From the NCBI RefSeq assembly GCF_963678635.1, contig NC_087067.1:24001547-24065546 (forward strand): a stretch of 64,000 nucleotides of DNA, given 5' to 3'. This document shows positions 55,401 through 64,000 of the stretch, in pieces. The notes beneath the pieces were generated by a model. That model had not been told where the DNA came from, searched no databases, and saw only the letters and a list, made by a program, of their open reading frames with translations. How positions within the stretch are numbered: the stretch's first letter is position 1; each line of letters starts with the position of its first letter. The translations under genes and the position numbers were made by a program. Source of the DNA: Symsagittifera roscoffensis (Eukaryota > Xenacoelomorpha > Acoela > Convolutidae).

Positions 55401-57400
55401 ACTGTTCTAGAGCAATCTAGAAGCACGCTTCCTAAAAAAGTGCTATAAACGTCATCGCAACGAAATCCTTCAACATCGAAGAAAGCTCAAAAGGAACGAA
55501 AGAAAAACACTTTATCTCAGTTTCACTACGAATAGAAAAACAATTATTTCAATTTCACTACAAAAATCAGTCAACCAGAAATCCAAAGAAAATAATAGAA
55601 TGAAATGAGCGAACAGAAACTTTAGCGGATGAAACAAAATCTCAGAAAAATAGTGGAGAAAAGAAAGTCGAGAAGAAAAAATGATGAACTCGAATCGGAA
55701 CAGGTCAAACAGCAACTTAAATGCAAGACGTTTTGGAGGAAGAAGAAATTTCAAAAACACTCCAGCGCACTGGAGAAAGGATCTGGGAAGCCAAAAAAAA
55801 TCGAAAACGTTCGTAAAGCGAGATGAGACAACAACAACAACCACGAGTAAAGTGGACATTGTTCAAAAAGATTGCAGATATTAGACTATTATCCTAATGA
55901 CAGCTAGTCGAAAGAGAATCACGTGAACCAACCCGAAATACACTGGAACAGGAAGCAACGAAGGAAAAGAAGAAAGAGTTTCTAATTGCGAAAAGAGAAG
56001 GACCTGTTACGTCGAAGCAATCTGTTACGTCGAAGCAAGGAACAATCAGAGAAAATGACGTGGATCTGACTACAAAACAAAACAAAGGTAACCCGCAAAA
56101 ACTCAGCGTAGTAGAGCCAACCCGAAGGGAGAGCCAAATGTCCAAAAAATACAGTTTCCGATTGTTTGAGCAGATGGGGAAAGGAATCTTGTCAACTCTC
56201 ACTACAGTATTCAACAAAAGCTGGCTGGCCGAAATGGCATAGGAAACCTGCTGGCTGGACCGTCTACGTCACGTAGTGGAGCGAGGGGACAAACAGGGTC
56301 TCGAGATGATGAGACATTTTACCTACTCGCTGTGGAACCAAAAGACAGCAGCGGACGACTGCGTTTTGGTGGCTAGTCGAAGAGCTGTTCCAGTGTAGCT
56401 ACGAATAGCAGTAAGGAAAAGAATACACAAGGGGCACTCGAAACAGGAAGCATTGTGTGTTGGCTCATACTTAAGCACATTGAAAGCTTCTCGGAAGAGT
56501 GTCGCAGTTGCATTAGATATGGTAGGAACCCTTAATACGTAACTAAGAATAACTTCACTAAGCCACTACCACTGCTTTTATAGCCGGGCCAAAAAGATCA
56601 ATTAGACTATACAGGACCAATAAAAAATCGTAGTAGCAAGAAATACCGACTCGCGGCAATAGATAGATTTTTGGTAACTGAGTCGGTAATGGTAACTAAA
56701 TCAACTAGCGGCAGGACCACAGTAAGATTCCTGAGCATGCATTGATACACATGGACTTCAAGAATCAATAACAACAGATCAAAACTTTGGTAAAAAAATA
56801 CATGGAAAAATTTGGTACCAGATACAACATCGAACAAAAATTCTGTCCAATGGGAGACGACAGAGGGTTTGGATTAGTCGAACGAACAATTCAAACAATA
56901 AAAAGACTTGGAGTTATGTTATCCGAAAAGAATGAACAATATATTAAACTCAGATTTAGTAATTTTAGGAGGGAATTGAGATAGAAAAAAAAAACAGAAA
57001 ACAAAATAAGTCTCGCCGTTCAAAGCAAATTTTGGAAGATAACCGAAAAATGAATTTGAAATTATCAGAGATGAACGTTTAATAAATATTCTGATCATTT
57101 CAACAAAAAAGCCTAAAGATATACGCACTATTACACAAGCAAAAACCAGCCTGCCACAAGAACTGACAAGGACCAAGTAAAAACCCCACAGCAGAACAAA
57201 GAAAAAAAACAACAAAAGATCAGCGAACCCAACAGATTAGGAGAAAGTGACTCGGAGGATCGTCCACTCTGCGAGCAGCAACAAAAGACTTTCCAGTGGA
57301 CAATTGTGACGTCAAGGGAAACAGAAGCATGAGAAAGCTTGAACTTGTTAATTCGAAGAGCAAAACCTAATACGGGGGACCTAAATTGGTGGGCCCCAAA
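52450..57400 (+). mobile_element. Ty3/Gypsy retroelement fossil, heavily decayed
   Basis: Landmarks in element order on the + strand: a gag start at about 52600 (MAQLAGFL, same opening as the fossil at 62.6 kb); gag at about 53058-53300 (LAARSELGTLEDELVRDLVI); reverse transcriptase around 54580-54620 (FTLLDMKYAFSQLK) and 54750-54780 (FFLDDILILSRR); and an integrase-like stretch around 56790-56930. Part order (RT before integrase) places it in Ty3/Gypsy. It carries many breaks and is old; I could not define its LTRs. AT enrichment fits long decay. It lies between the FkbM exon at 52 kb and the possible anchor exon at 58.4-58.7 kb. Confidence 0.85.
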
Positions 57401-57587
57401 ACACAAGAGGAAGTCCCATTTGTACTAAGGTTCATTTGCACTAAAAAAAAATCGGTTCTATTGCGATTGCCCACCGTGTTCACGCCCGCCTCTTAGGCCG
57501 TTCCACCTCAAATTTTGAGCGTGAACGATTGATTTTACAATGTTGCAAGTGAATACTAAATATGTAGAATTAAAATACCACCATCAT

Positions 57588-57928
57588 TAGGGTTGTGCGG
57601 ACATACTTACTAGTAAGCAAAATAAGACTTATTACTAGTAAGTTGAACCAAAATGAAATTTTTGAAAAAAAATGAGGCTCAATTATCAGTCGAAAGAGCA
57701 GAAAAACTTGTTTTCATATACTGCAACGCTGCTTCACTTGATAATATTTATCATAATGATTATTTAGCGGATTTTGCGTTTGTTTAAAATGAATAGTCTT
57801 CAAACTTGGTAGTTTCAAGCAGATTCTGAGTTTTTGAAACTTACTAGTAAATAAAAGTAACTTACTAGTAAAAAAAGTGGTAACTTACAAGTAAACGACT
57901 TTTACTTACTAGTAACTGCACAACCCTA
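57588..57928. mobile_element. hAT-type MITE with 8-bp target duplication
   Basis: 341 bp, inverted ends TAGGGTTGTGC and GCACAACCCTA, flanked by ACCATCAT at 57580-57587 and 57929-57936. The 8-bp duplication and end sequence are typical of hAT. The interior contains palindromic ACTTACTAGTAAGT-like blocks near both ends. Confidence 0.9.
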
Positions 57929-58350
57929 ACCATCATGAATGCCCAACTTCGAAACAATTGAGCACTGTTAGTTAACGATGATAAAAACGGACCCCCAATG
58001 TCTAGGACATGGGGGTCTTTTAGGACATGGGGGGTCCTCGGAAACATAATGTGCATTTGTGTTTGAAGCTATTGCGGGAATCATTTCTCATACTTACTTT
58101 TTCATCGACCTAACTATCATACTTGTACACAGAAGCGATCCAGACTTGTCTCGAACTCGAAGAGGGAGGGGTAAATTTTCAAAAAAGTGTTCAAATTTTT
58201 TTCTTTTAGATCGACCAAATTGAATTTTCGGTAGCTTTATTGCGTCAAAGACCTGATTTTGCTAGAACAACTGGGTGCCTCAGTAGAATTTTTGCAAAAA
58301 AAGTTCCAAAAATCTTACTATTTGGTCAATTTGTAATTTGGCGTCGATAC

Positions 58351-58397
58351 TTATTGTTCCGACTTTCGATGCGAAAGTAACGGAATATTTGTGCTCG
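58351..58397 (+). repeat. Isolated 47-bp end of the hairpin-ended repeat
   Basis: Only the end block ('ttattgttccgactttcgat' to 'atttgtgctcg') is present. It is almost identical to the ends at 61244 and 49200 and abuts the candidate anchor exon. Confidence 0.8.
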
Positions 58398-58401
58398 TTT
58401 C

Positions 58402-58671
58402 CTATTTGTACATCATCACTGGTTCCGCACTTGTCATGACCACGTGACTGAAATATCCTTTTCGGCTGTAGATTGATCCATTAATTTTGAGCGACTCCGA
58501 TCGGCGACCGCTTTCGAAATGTTTGTAAAATTCGTCTGCCGATTCGTGTTGTGGTATTGCATACTGCAAGTATCCCAGATGGACGAAATAAAAAATAAGA
58601 ATAAAAGCGAAAACAATCAAAAAGAATAAATTACGTGTACTATTTTTCCTGCCGCTGTAACGAAATGGCAT
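58402..58671 (-). CDS. Type II membrane-anchor exon, possibly FkbM exon 1
   Basis: A frame beginning MPFRYSGRKNSTRNLFFLIV has a short basic tail and one hydrophobic segment (about residues 14-35, FFLIVFAFILIFYFVHLGYL), then a polar luminal-type stem (ESADEFYKHFESGRRSESLK). This is the layout of Golgi type II enzymes. Possible donors lie near the end (ACAA|GTGCGG or CCA|GTGATG, minus strand at about 58420-58435). It points toward the FkbM exons 6 kb downstream in the same direction, and many animal FkbM proteins are membrane-anchored. The join is inferred; it could belong to another gene. Confidence 0.5.
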   Translation of the reverse strand: MPFRYSGRKNSTRNLFFLIVFAFILIFYFVHLGYLQYAIPQHESADEFYKHFESGRRSESLKINGSIYSRKGYFSHVVMTSAEPVMMYK

Positions 58672-58754
58672 TTCAATGCAATGGATAAAGTATAAATGAA
58701 CGGGAAAATAAATGCAAAATATGGGTAAGTGTAGTTGCGATTGTGTGTGACTGA

Positions 58755-58768
58755 CTATTTATGCCTCT
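58755..58768 (-). promoter_or_regulatory. TATA-like box upstream of the anchor exon
   Basis: On the minus strand 'GGCATAAATAGTCAG' lies about 90 bases upstream of the 58671 ATG, leaving a 5' UTR of about 50-60 bases. Suggestive only. Confidence 0.3.
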
Positions 58769-60146
58769 CAAATATAGACATGGTTAAGTCAAGCTAAAGT
58801 AAAGTAGATGGGAAAATTCCTAGGGAATGGACCGGTCCCTGGGGGTCTAGCAGACATCAAGCAGACAACTTTATTTCATATTGGTCAAAAAAGAGACAAA
58901 TTTACCAACTTTCAAATCTGATTGGCTGAACAAAATCACGCAGGGTTTTTTTGTAATCTTTTAGCAAAATTTGTTAAATTTTTTTTAACAAAAAAACGAT
59001 TATTATTTAAGAGATATGAGTTTTTGCGATCATCATCATAGTTCTATCATAGTTTTTTGGCAGCCAATTTCGCTTGGTCGGTGAGGAATGAAGTTTATAA
59101 TTTTGGCTTGCCTGTATGTCTGTTTTCTAGGTTTTTCGGCTGACTGACATATCTATTTGCTTTATAAGGTGGCTTAGTCGTCTAGTGGCGGCGGGCGAGC
59201 ACTGAGCAGAATTGATATCTAAGCAGAAATATTCTTTGAAATTACTAGTGGTATGTATAAATTATTCATAAATTCAGTAAAAGCATCAAATTTTGTTGAA
59301 ACTCTTTGAAAAATTAACTCAATCAAATTACTCTAATTCAAGTATAAACTATTCATTTCATTTGCAATATTGAAAATTCTTAAAATCGTTTTCATCCTAT
59401 AGCCCATAAAAATCAACATTTTTTTCTGCTTTTAGACATTTTCTGCTTTCAGATCCTTTCTGCCCTTAGGCCTTTCGGCTCCGTGCACCCTCCGTCTAGC
59501 TTACTTAAATGCTAACTTAATATGAGCAAGCACTGCAACCTTAGTATTTTGCTGGAGAGTTGTCTTAAGCTATGGATATAAATCGCGAGTTTGTGGGTTA
59601 TACATGAGCACAGCAGTTAAAGCATTTGAGCGAATTTGCATAGGAGTTTGTCTGAATTGGTATTTGCTTATTTTATTGTTGTAAAATTCAGTAATTTGTT
59701 TATCAGACCAGTAATTCTTGCGGTGTCCCGCAAATAAGGCGACAGCCGTTAAGACGACAACTGGTTTTGATGACTTTAAGACGACGCTGCGCGCAATTCT
59801 CCTCATTGTAATTCTAAGAAATTGGAACAGCTTTAATTCGAATTGCTCATTTTAAGCGTCATCAATAATTTTACAACAATAACGCTTATTTGTCGTCTTA
59901 ATGTCCTGTCGTCTTATTTACCGAGCACGAATTCTCGCGGTGGGTATTCACAAGTACCAAAATGAAAAATCAGTCTCATTTGTACAAAAATAAATAATCG
60001 GTGGTCTATAAACCAGCCTAAGTATCAACCAGCCGAAAATAAGTGTTATATAATAGTTATGTTCAATTATTTAACAGTTACGAAAGTTATGCAAGTTCAT
60101 ATGATGTAATTTTTCAGCTGGCTTATATACTTCGGTTGGTTTATAC

Positions 60147-60601
60147 GGGTCTAGGACAACAAGCCGACGGGACTTCAAGCCGAAGGGACTTCAGGCCGAA
60201 AATTAAACTTTACAAGCACCTCAAATCATTATTTTTTCATCTGTAAAACGTTGCTTGTCAAAATCATCGGTTATTTTACTCCATAATAAGCGTTATTTAT
60301 GACAATGAATCACTTGGGATTGGCATCCGTTAATAATATCAGCCGGTTTTTGAAATGCATAAATATAGACAAGAAAATTACCTTCAACCGTGTTTTATTT
60401 TTCAACTTTCCTAAACATCTTTTGGAGGCTTAAACTTAATAAAAACGCTAATAATTACCGAATAAAGATCATGAAATTGGTAATTCTTCGAAAAAAGTTT
60501 CAAATTAATCATATTTCATGACTTGGAGAGAAAATTTTCGACTTGAAGTCCCTAATTTTACGATTCGGCTTGAAGTCCCGTCGGCTTGATGTCCGGCACC
60601 C
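60147..60601. mobile_element. TIR element with 9-bp target duplication
   Basis: 455 bp; ends 'GGGTCTAGGACAACAAGCCG' and, reversed, 'GGGTGCCGGACATCAAGCCG', both continuing into 'ACGGGACTTCAAGCCGAA'. Flanked by GGTTTATAC at 60138-60146 and 60602-60610. An 8- or 9-bp duplication suits hAT-like or related DNA transposons. A relative sits in UVSSA intron 2. Confidence 0.85.
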
Positions 60602-60692
60602 GGTTTATACACAGGCGCATTTTCGGTTGGTTTATACTTCGGCTAGTTTATTTGCTTATGTAAAATGCTCTATTCTGATTGGCTGAAAATTC

Positions 60693-60918
60693 GGGTCTTA
60701 TGCGTTAAACGGCCCAAAAATCAAATTGAAGCAAAATGAAAACTAAAACTGAAATTCGAGCAACTAGGTCAGCCATTTCGATTGATACTGAGATTAATCC
60801 TGATTGGCTCGTATAATATGTAATAACTGAATTCATTGTATGTTGATTACGTGTTTTCTATTTGAAATAAAATTTCTGACTTTTTTCCTAATTTTGGACC
60901 GTTTAACGCAATAGACCC
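60693..60918. mobile_element. 226-bp MITE with 8-bp target duplication
   Basis: Inverted ends 'GGGTCTTATGCGTTAAACGG' and, reversed, 'GGGTCTATTGCGTTAAACGG', flanked by GAAAATTC at 60685-60692 and 60919-60926. A second member is at 61769-62208. Confidence 0.87.
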
Positions 60919-60986
60919 GAAAATTCTAACTCAGAACCAAGTTAACATCCTCCCCACTAAATGGATTTGGGGGGGAAGGATGGACT

Positions 60987-61036
60987 AAGTTAACATCCTC
61001 CCCCCTAAACACGTTTAGGAGGGAGGATGTTAACTT
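60987..61036. repeat. Near-perfect 24-bp-arm palindrome
   Basis: Arms 60987-61010 and 61013-61036 pair with one mismatch around a 2-base loop. The arm begins AAGTTAACATCCTCC. A degenerate half copy precedes it (60950-60985). Confidence 0.9.
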
Positions 61037-61104
61037 GGTCCAGTAACAAAAGTAATCAACTGGCCAACGACTACTAAGCCGACTATTTTAAGCTCTTGGT
61101 GGAT

Positions 61105-61246
61105 CTACTGAACAATTGCCCCCTTCAAGAAAGGGGACAAAGGACAATTGTTAAGTAGATTAGGTTGACGAATTTTCGACCAATCAGATATCAGCGAAAT
61201 TCGAATTTTAATTACAACGCTCTTTAGTGCTAATTTAATGCTTTTA
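61105..61246 (-). repeat. Reverse copy of the 26.9/27.7-kb repeat
   Basis: Contains 'gaattttcgaccaatcag' and 'caacgctctttagtgctaat', reverse of the blocks at 26870-26975, plus an inverted 'acaattg' pair near its left end. Confidence 0.65.
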
Positions 61247-61768
61247 TTGTTCCGACTTTCGATACGAAAGTAACGGAATATTTGTGCTCGGGGTGGGTTT
61301 TTTTTCTTCAGGCAAATTTCGACTTTTTAACTAGCCATTTTTGGCGGAAATTTTTTATATCATTCGAATGATATTGTTGTCCTGAGCTTGAATTTGAAAA
61401 GATATTTCACCTGGGATCATTTTTTGTTAAGTTATGGGGGTTGAAAGGTTGCCATTTTGGCCAATTTGGGGCAATTAACGCGCGATAAATTTCGCGCTAT
61501 TAACGCGTAAGCGAGGTTTAATCCGTCATATAAATCGTTCCAAATTGGTTCAAGGAAGCTTTTATGCCATAATTGATTTGTTAATAGCCGCAAAATCTAT
61601 CACTTGTACTTAATATGACGTGTGGGGGGATGTTTTTACATAAAATCTCAAATTTTTTCCAAAAATTTTTTTAATTTTTTTTTATTACATTGAAACTTTG
61701 CATGTTATTAATGCTCCATAGACCTCAAAAGGCAGTCAAGGTTTCGCCCTGATACGGGCAGTCTTGTT
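61244..61768 (+). mobile_element. Hairpin-ended 540-bp repeat, full copy
   Basis: From 'ttattgttccgactttcg' to 'gcagtcttgtt', matching the reverse of 48661-49200 over its length. The end hairpin is less perfect here ('aaggtttcgccctgatacg'). A MITE begins at the very next base (61769). Confidence 0.8.
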
Positions 61769-62208
61769 GGGTCTTATGCATAAAACGGCCCAAAATCAAA
61801 ATCTTTATATCTTTTAGCTAAAATTAATGTGACAGAATTTGATTGGCTAATATTAGCCAATCAAATTCAAGCAACATGGTCAGGCATGTCAGTCAACTGT
61901 TCCAGCAGAAAAAAATATTAGCCGAAACAATTGAGAATGTGAATCTTAGTCAAATAATAAAACTAATTTCTCGTTTTTTTTGAAATTATACCCAAAGAAA
62001 AATGTTCAGTAAAATAGTCCAAAGCGAAAAAATTTCTATCGTTATGATCATTTCGGCCAATAATTTAATCTGCTTTAAATTTTAATTGAAATGCCGGACC
62101 ATGTTGTTTGCATTTGGATGGCTAATGAACCAATCAGATTCAACCATATATTGACTTAAGATCAAGATGAAGAAATACTTATTTTGGGCCGTTTTGTACA
62201 TAAGACCC
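61769..62208. mobile_element. 440-bp MITE, same family as 60693-60918
   Basis: Ends 'GGGTCTTATGCATAAAACGG' and, reversed, 'GGGTCTTATGTACAAAACGG'. No clear target duplication. The interior contains 'gattggctaatattagccaatc', a short palindrome. Confidence 0.8.
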
Positions 62209-62289
62209 CTTTTATTTATAGTTGGTTGGCCACCATTTAGTAGATACCAAAGGGAGGGCAATTATTAAGTAGAACCCTCTTGTTTTCGG

Positions 62290-64000
62290 GTCGCTGGTGG
62301 GAGCGCTACGCGAGCATCGCTCTTTCGCGGCGATAACCGGCTCTAATTCCGACTTGCGAAGAAATTATATATATATTTCAAAGGATTCAGTTAGATTGTT
62401 TATAGAGTTTGTTTTCTGGCGCCGCTGGTGCTGTCCAAGACCTTGGTGCCAATTGGTTAAGTACCTGTCAGCTGATGTTGTGTTTGCTCGTGATCTAAAA
62501 CAGTTGCAGTACTTATAGCCTATAGAATAAGTTGGAGACTTATTGTTAACAAAATTTACTTTATTGGTTCGCGTTTTTCTCATGGCGCAGCCAGCAGGAT
62601 ACGGCGCAGGGACGGGGAAAAACCCACTCGGTATTACGGGACTTTGACCTAGCAAGTGCACGGAAGCACCAATGCTATGGGAGCATTGGATTACTCGTTT
62701 TACCTGTGGGGTAATAGCGAAGCATTCGTTTAATCCGACGGCATTTTATTTCGCTCGGACGTTAACTGAGGCGCAGATTGCAGATCTGCCAGCGGAAGTG
62801 AAGGGAAAAAATTGCCTGGAGGCAGAACACACATTAATTTTTAATTTTTACCTTTGCCTGGGGGTGCGCGGCCAGGATGAACTTCACAACCGAATACTCC
62901 ATCTGGATTTGGCAGCTACCCGGTACCCACGAGTATTAGACGAATTCGAAAGCGTATTTAGGAAGGAACATAATGAAACGTTCGAGACGTTTCAATTATT
63001 ATCCCGGAGGCAACGGGAAGGGGAGACACTGGAAACGTTTCACTCAATTTTGAGTGGATTAGCTGCCAGATGCGATCTGGGAACTCTGGAGCGACGAATT
63101 TTACGCGACGTATTTATAGTAAATATGTGCAATAAGGAGGCACAAACGGAACTCTGTCGTTCAACCAAGATGCCGGATGAAGTCTATCGTTTTGTTCTGT
63201 CATATCAGCGGGAAGACAAATACGCCAAGACGTATAAATTTTCCTGCAGTGGATTCGTGGTGGCGCCGGCTGGGGCGTTTCAGATAAAGACGGAGCCAAT
63301 AAACGCCATTCGTGGTGGTTATCACCGACCGTTCCAACGAAGCGGTCGAGGGTTTGGCAGAAGAACCAATCGTGGCGGCGGAGGAGGGGACCGAAAAGGT
63401 TTTAATTGCGACCAGAGCGGTTTTACTCCGGAACATATCGGGGAGACAAATACGCCAAGACGTATAAAGTTTCCGGCTGTGGATTCGTGGTGACGCCGGC
63501 TGGGGCGTTTCAGATAAAGACGGAGCCAATAAACGCTATTCGTGGTGGTTATCGCCGACCGTTCCAACGAAACGGTCGAGGGTTTGACAGAGCAACCAAT
63601 CGTGGCGGCGGAGGAGCGGACCGAAAAGGTTTTAATTGCGACCAGAGCGGTTTTACTCCGGAACATATCAAGACACTTAGCGATATGTTCCGGAGTAAAA
63701 CCGCTCTCGTCGCAATTAAAACCTTTTCGGTCCGCTCCTCCGCCGCCACGATTGGTTCCCCTGCCAAACCCTTGACCGCTTCCTTGGAACGGTCAGCGAT
63801 AACCACCACGAATGGCGTTTATTGGCTCCGTGTCTTTTTCTTAAACGCCCCAGCCGGCCCTACCACTGAATGCCGCGTGTAATTTTTGTCGAAATACCGG
63901 ACACTAGGAACGGACGTGCCGAGACCGGAGAGCAGCAGGAACGGGACGCGTGGGGTTGATTCACGAAGATGGCACCGAGGGAGAGCTCATTCAAAACGAT
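62290..64000 (+). mobile_element. Second Ty3/Gypsy fossil, right-edge partial
   Basis: Gag from about 62580 (opening MAQPAGYG) through 62672-63240, with QLLSRRQREGETLETFHSIL and GLAARCDLGTLERRILRDVF, which align with the older fossil at 53.1 kb. The stretch before it (62290-62570, with TATATATA) may be a promoter/leader or LTR. After 63240 the gag tail is duplicated. It is clearly richer in GC than the rest of the window and less decayed than the copy at 52.4-57.4 kb, with a few breaks. Pol would lie beyond the window. Confidence 0.85.
63211..63830. repeat. Direct and inverted duplication in the gag tail
   Basis: A block of about 229 bp (63211-63439) is repeated directly (63440-63669) and then again in reverse (about 63680-63830). 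Landmarks are 'gacaaatacgccaagacg', 'ggcggcggagga' and 'gttttactccggaacatatc'. The short hairpin centre is near 63670-63680. The overlapping Arg/Gly-rich frames on both strands come from this palindrome. Confidence 0.9.

Larger units (their letters stand above)
58130..60140. other. Repeat-bearing spacer around the anchor exon
   Basis: Outside 58402-58671 no gene is evident. At about 59165 a sequence 'ttagtcgtctagtgg' resembles a Pol III A box, but no B box follows. At 59690-59930 'cgtcttaa' and 'agacgac' blocks occur in both orientations, suggesting an old inverted-repeat element. The frame at 59570-59806 (minus) lies in that stretch. Confidence 0.4.

Noticed and set aside
59570-59806. 78-codon minus-strand frame ending NPQTRDLYP
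   Set aside because: It lies within a stretch of inverted 'cgtcttaa' blocks, probably a decayed repeat; no family recognised.
1-64000. CRISPR arrays, phage or bacterial operons
   Set aside because: No regularly spaced identical repeats with unique spacers, no Shine-Dalgarno-led gene clusters; spliced genes and SINEs show a eukaryotic genome.

Overview
This window is nuclear DNA from an animal, most likely an AT-rich, repeat-laden invertebrate. Genes are split by GT-AG introns of up to about 9 kb. The proteins are metazoan in style (C2H2 zinc fingers, UVSSA, cytosolic HSP70, a FkbM-type methyltransferase), and the intergenic DNA is crowded with transposons. I cannot fix the phylum from the sequence alone.

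Layout. 1-4219 (+): 3' part of a very large, single-exon C2H2 zinc-finger gene that runs off the left edge. 4.3-8.2 kb: T-rich repeat DNA. 8197-30369 (+): an eight-exon UVSSA homologue (transcription-coupled DNA repair); all exon phases close and give 518 codons. Its two longest introns hold most of the noise. Intron 6 carries a threefold tandem array of a segment containing a dead MULE/FLYWCH DNA transposon. Intron 7 carries, antisense, a truncated HSP70 gene that still has a TATA box and several heat-shock elements and is cut off by a foldback repeat. 30.4-36 kb: gene-poor repeat DNA with one possible terminal exon. 36036-40100 (-): a compact Copia element with identical LTRs and a 5-bp target duplication, inserted in a tandem array of AT-rich units (40.1-44.0 kb). 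45132-52264 (-): a four-exon FkbM-family methyltransferase gene, possibly with a membrane-anchor first exon at 58402-58671. A decayed Ty3/Gypsy fossil (about 52.4-57.4 kb) lies between that exon and the rest. 57.6-62.2 kb: a run of small terminal-inverted-repeat elements, three with clear target duplications. 62.3-64.0 kb: a second, GC-richer Gypsy fossil whose gag tail is duplicated directly and in inverted orientation, reaching the right edge.

No operon, CRISPR or other prokaryote-like system is present. The host genes appear functionally unrelated. The most interesting signals are (a) the heat-shock promoter and truncated HSP70 inside and antisense to a DNA-repair gene, (b) the possible long-range exon of the FkbM gene, and (c) several apparently undescribed repeat families with hairpin ends, one containing a GTCGAA minisatellite between terminal inverted repeats. 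Identifications come from reading translated motifs against remembered families; no database search was run.
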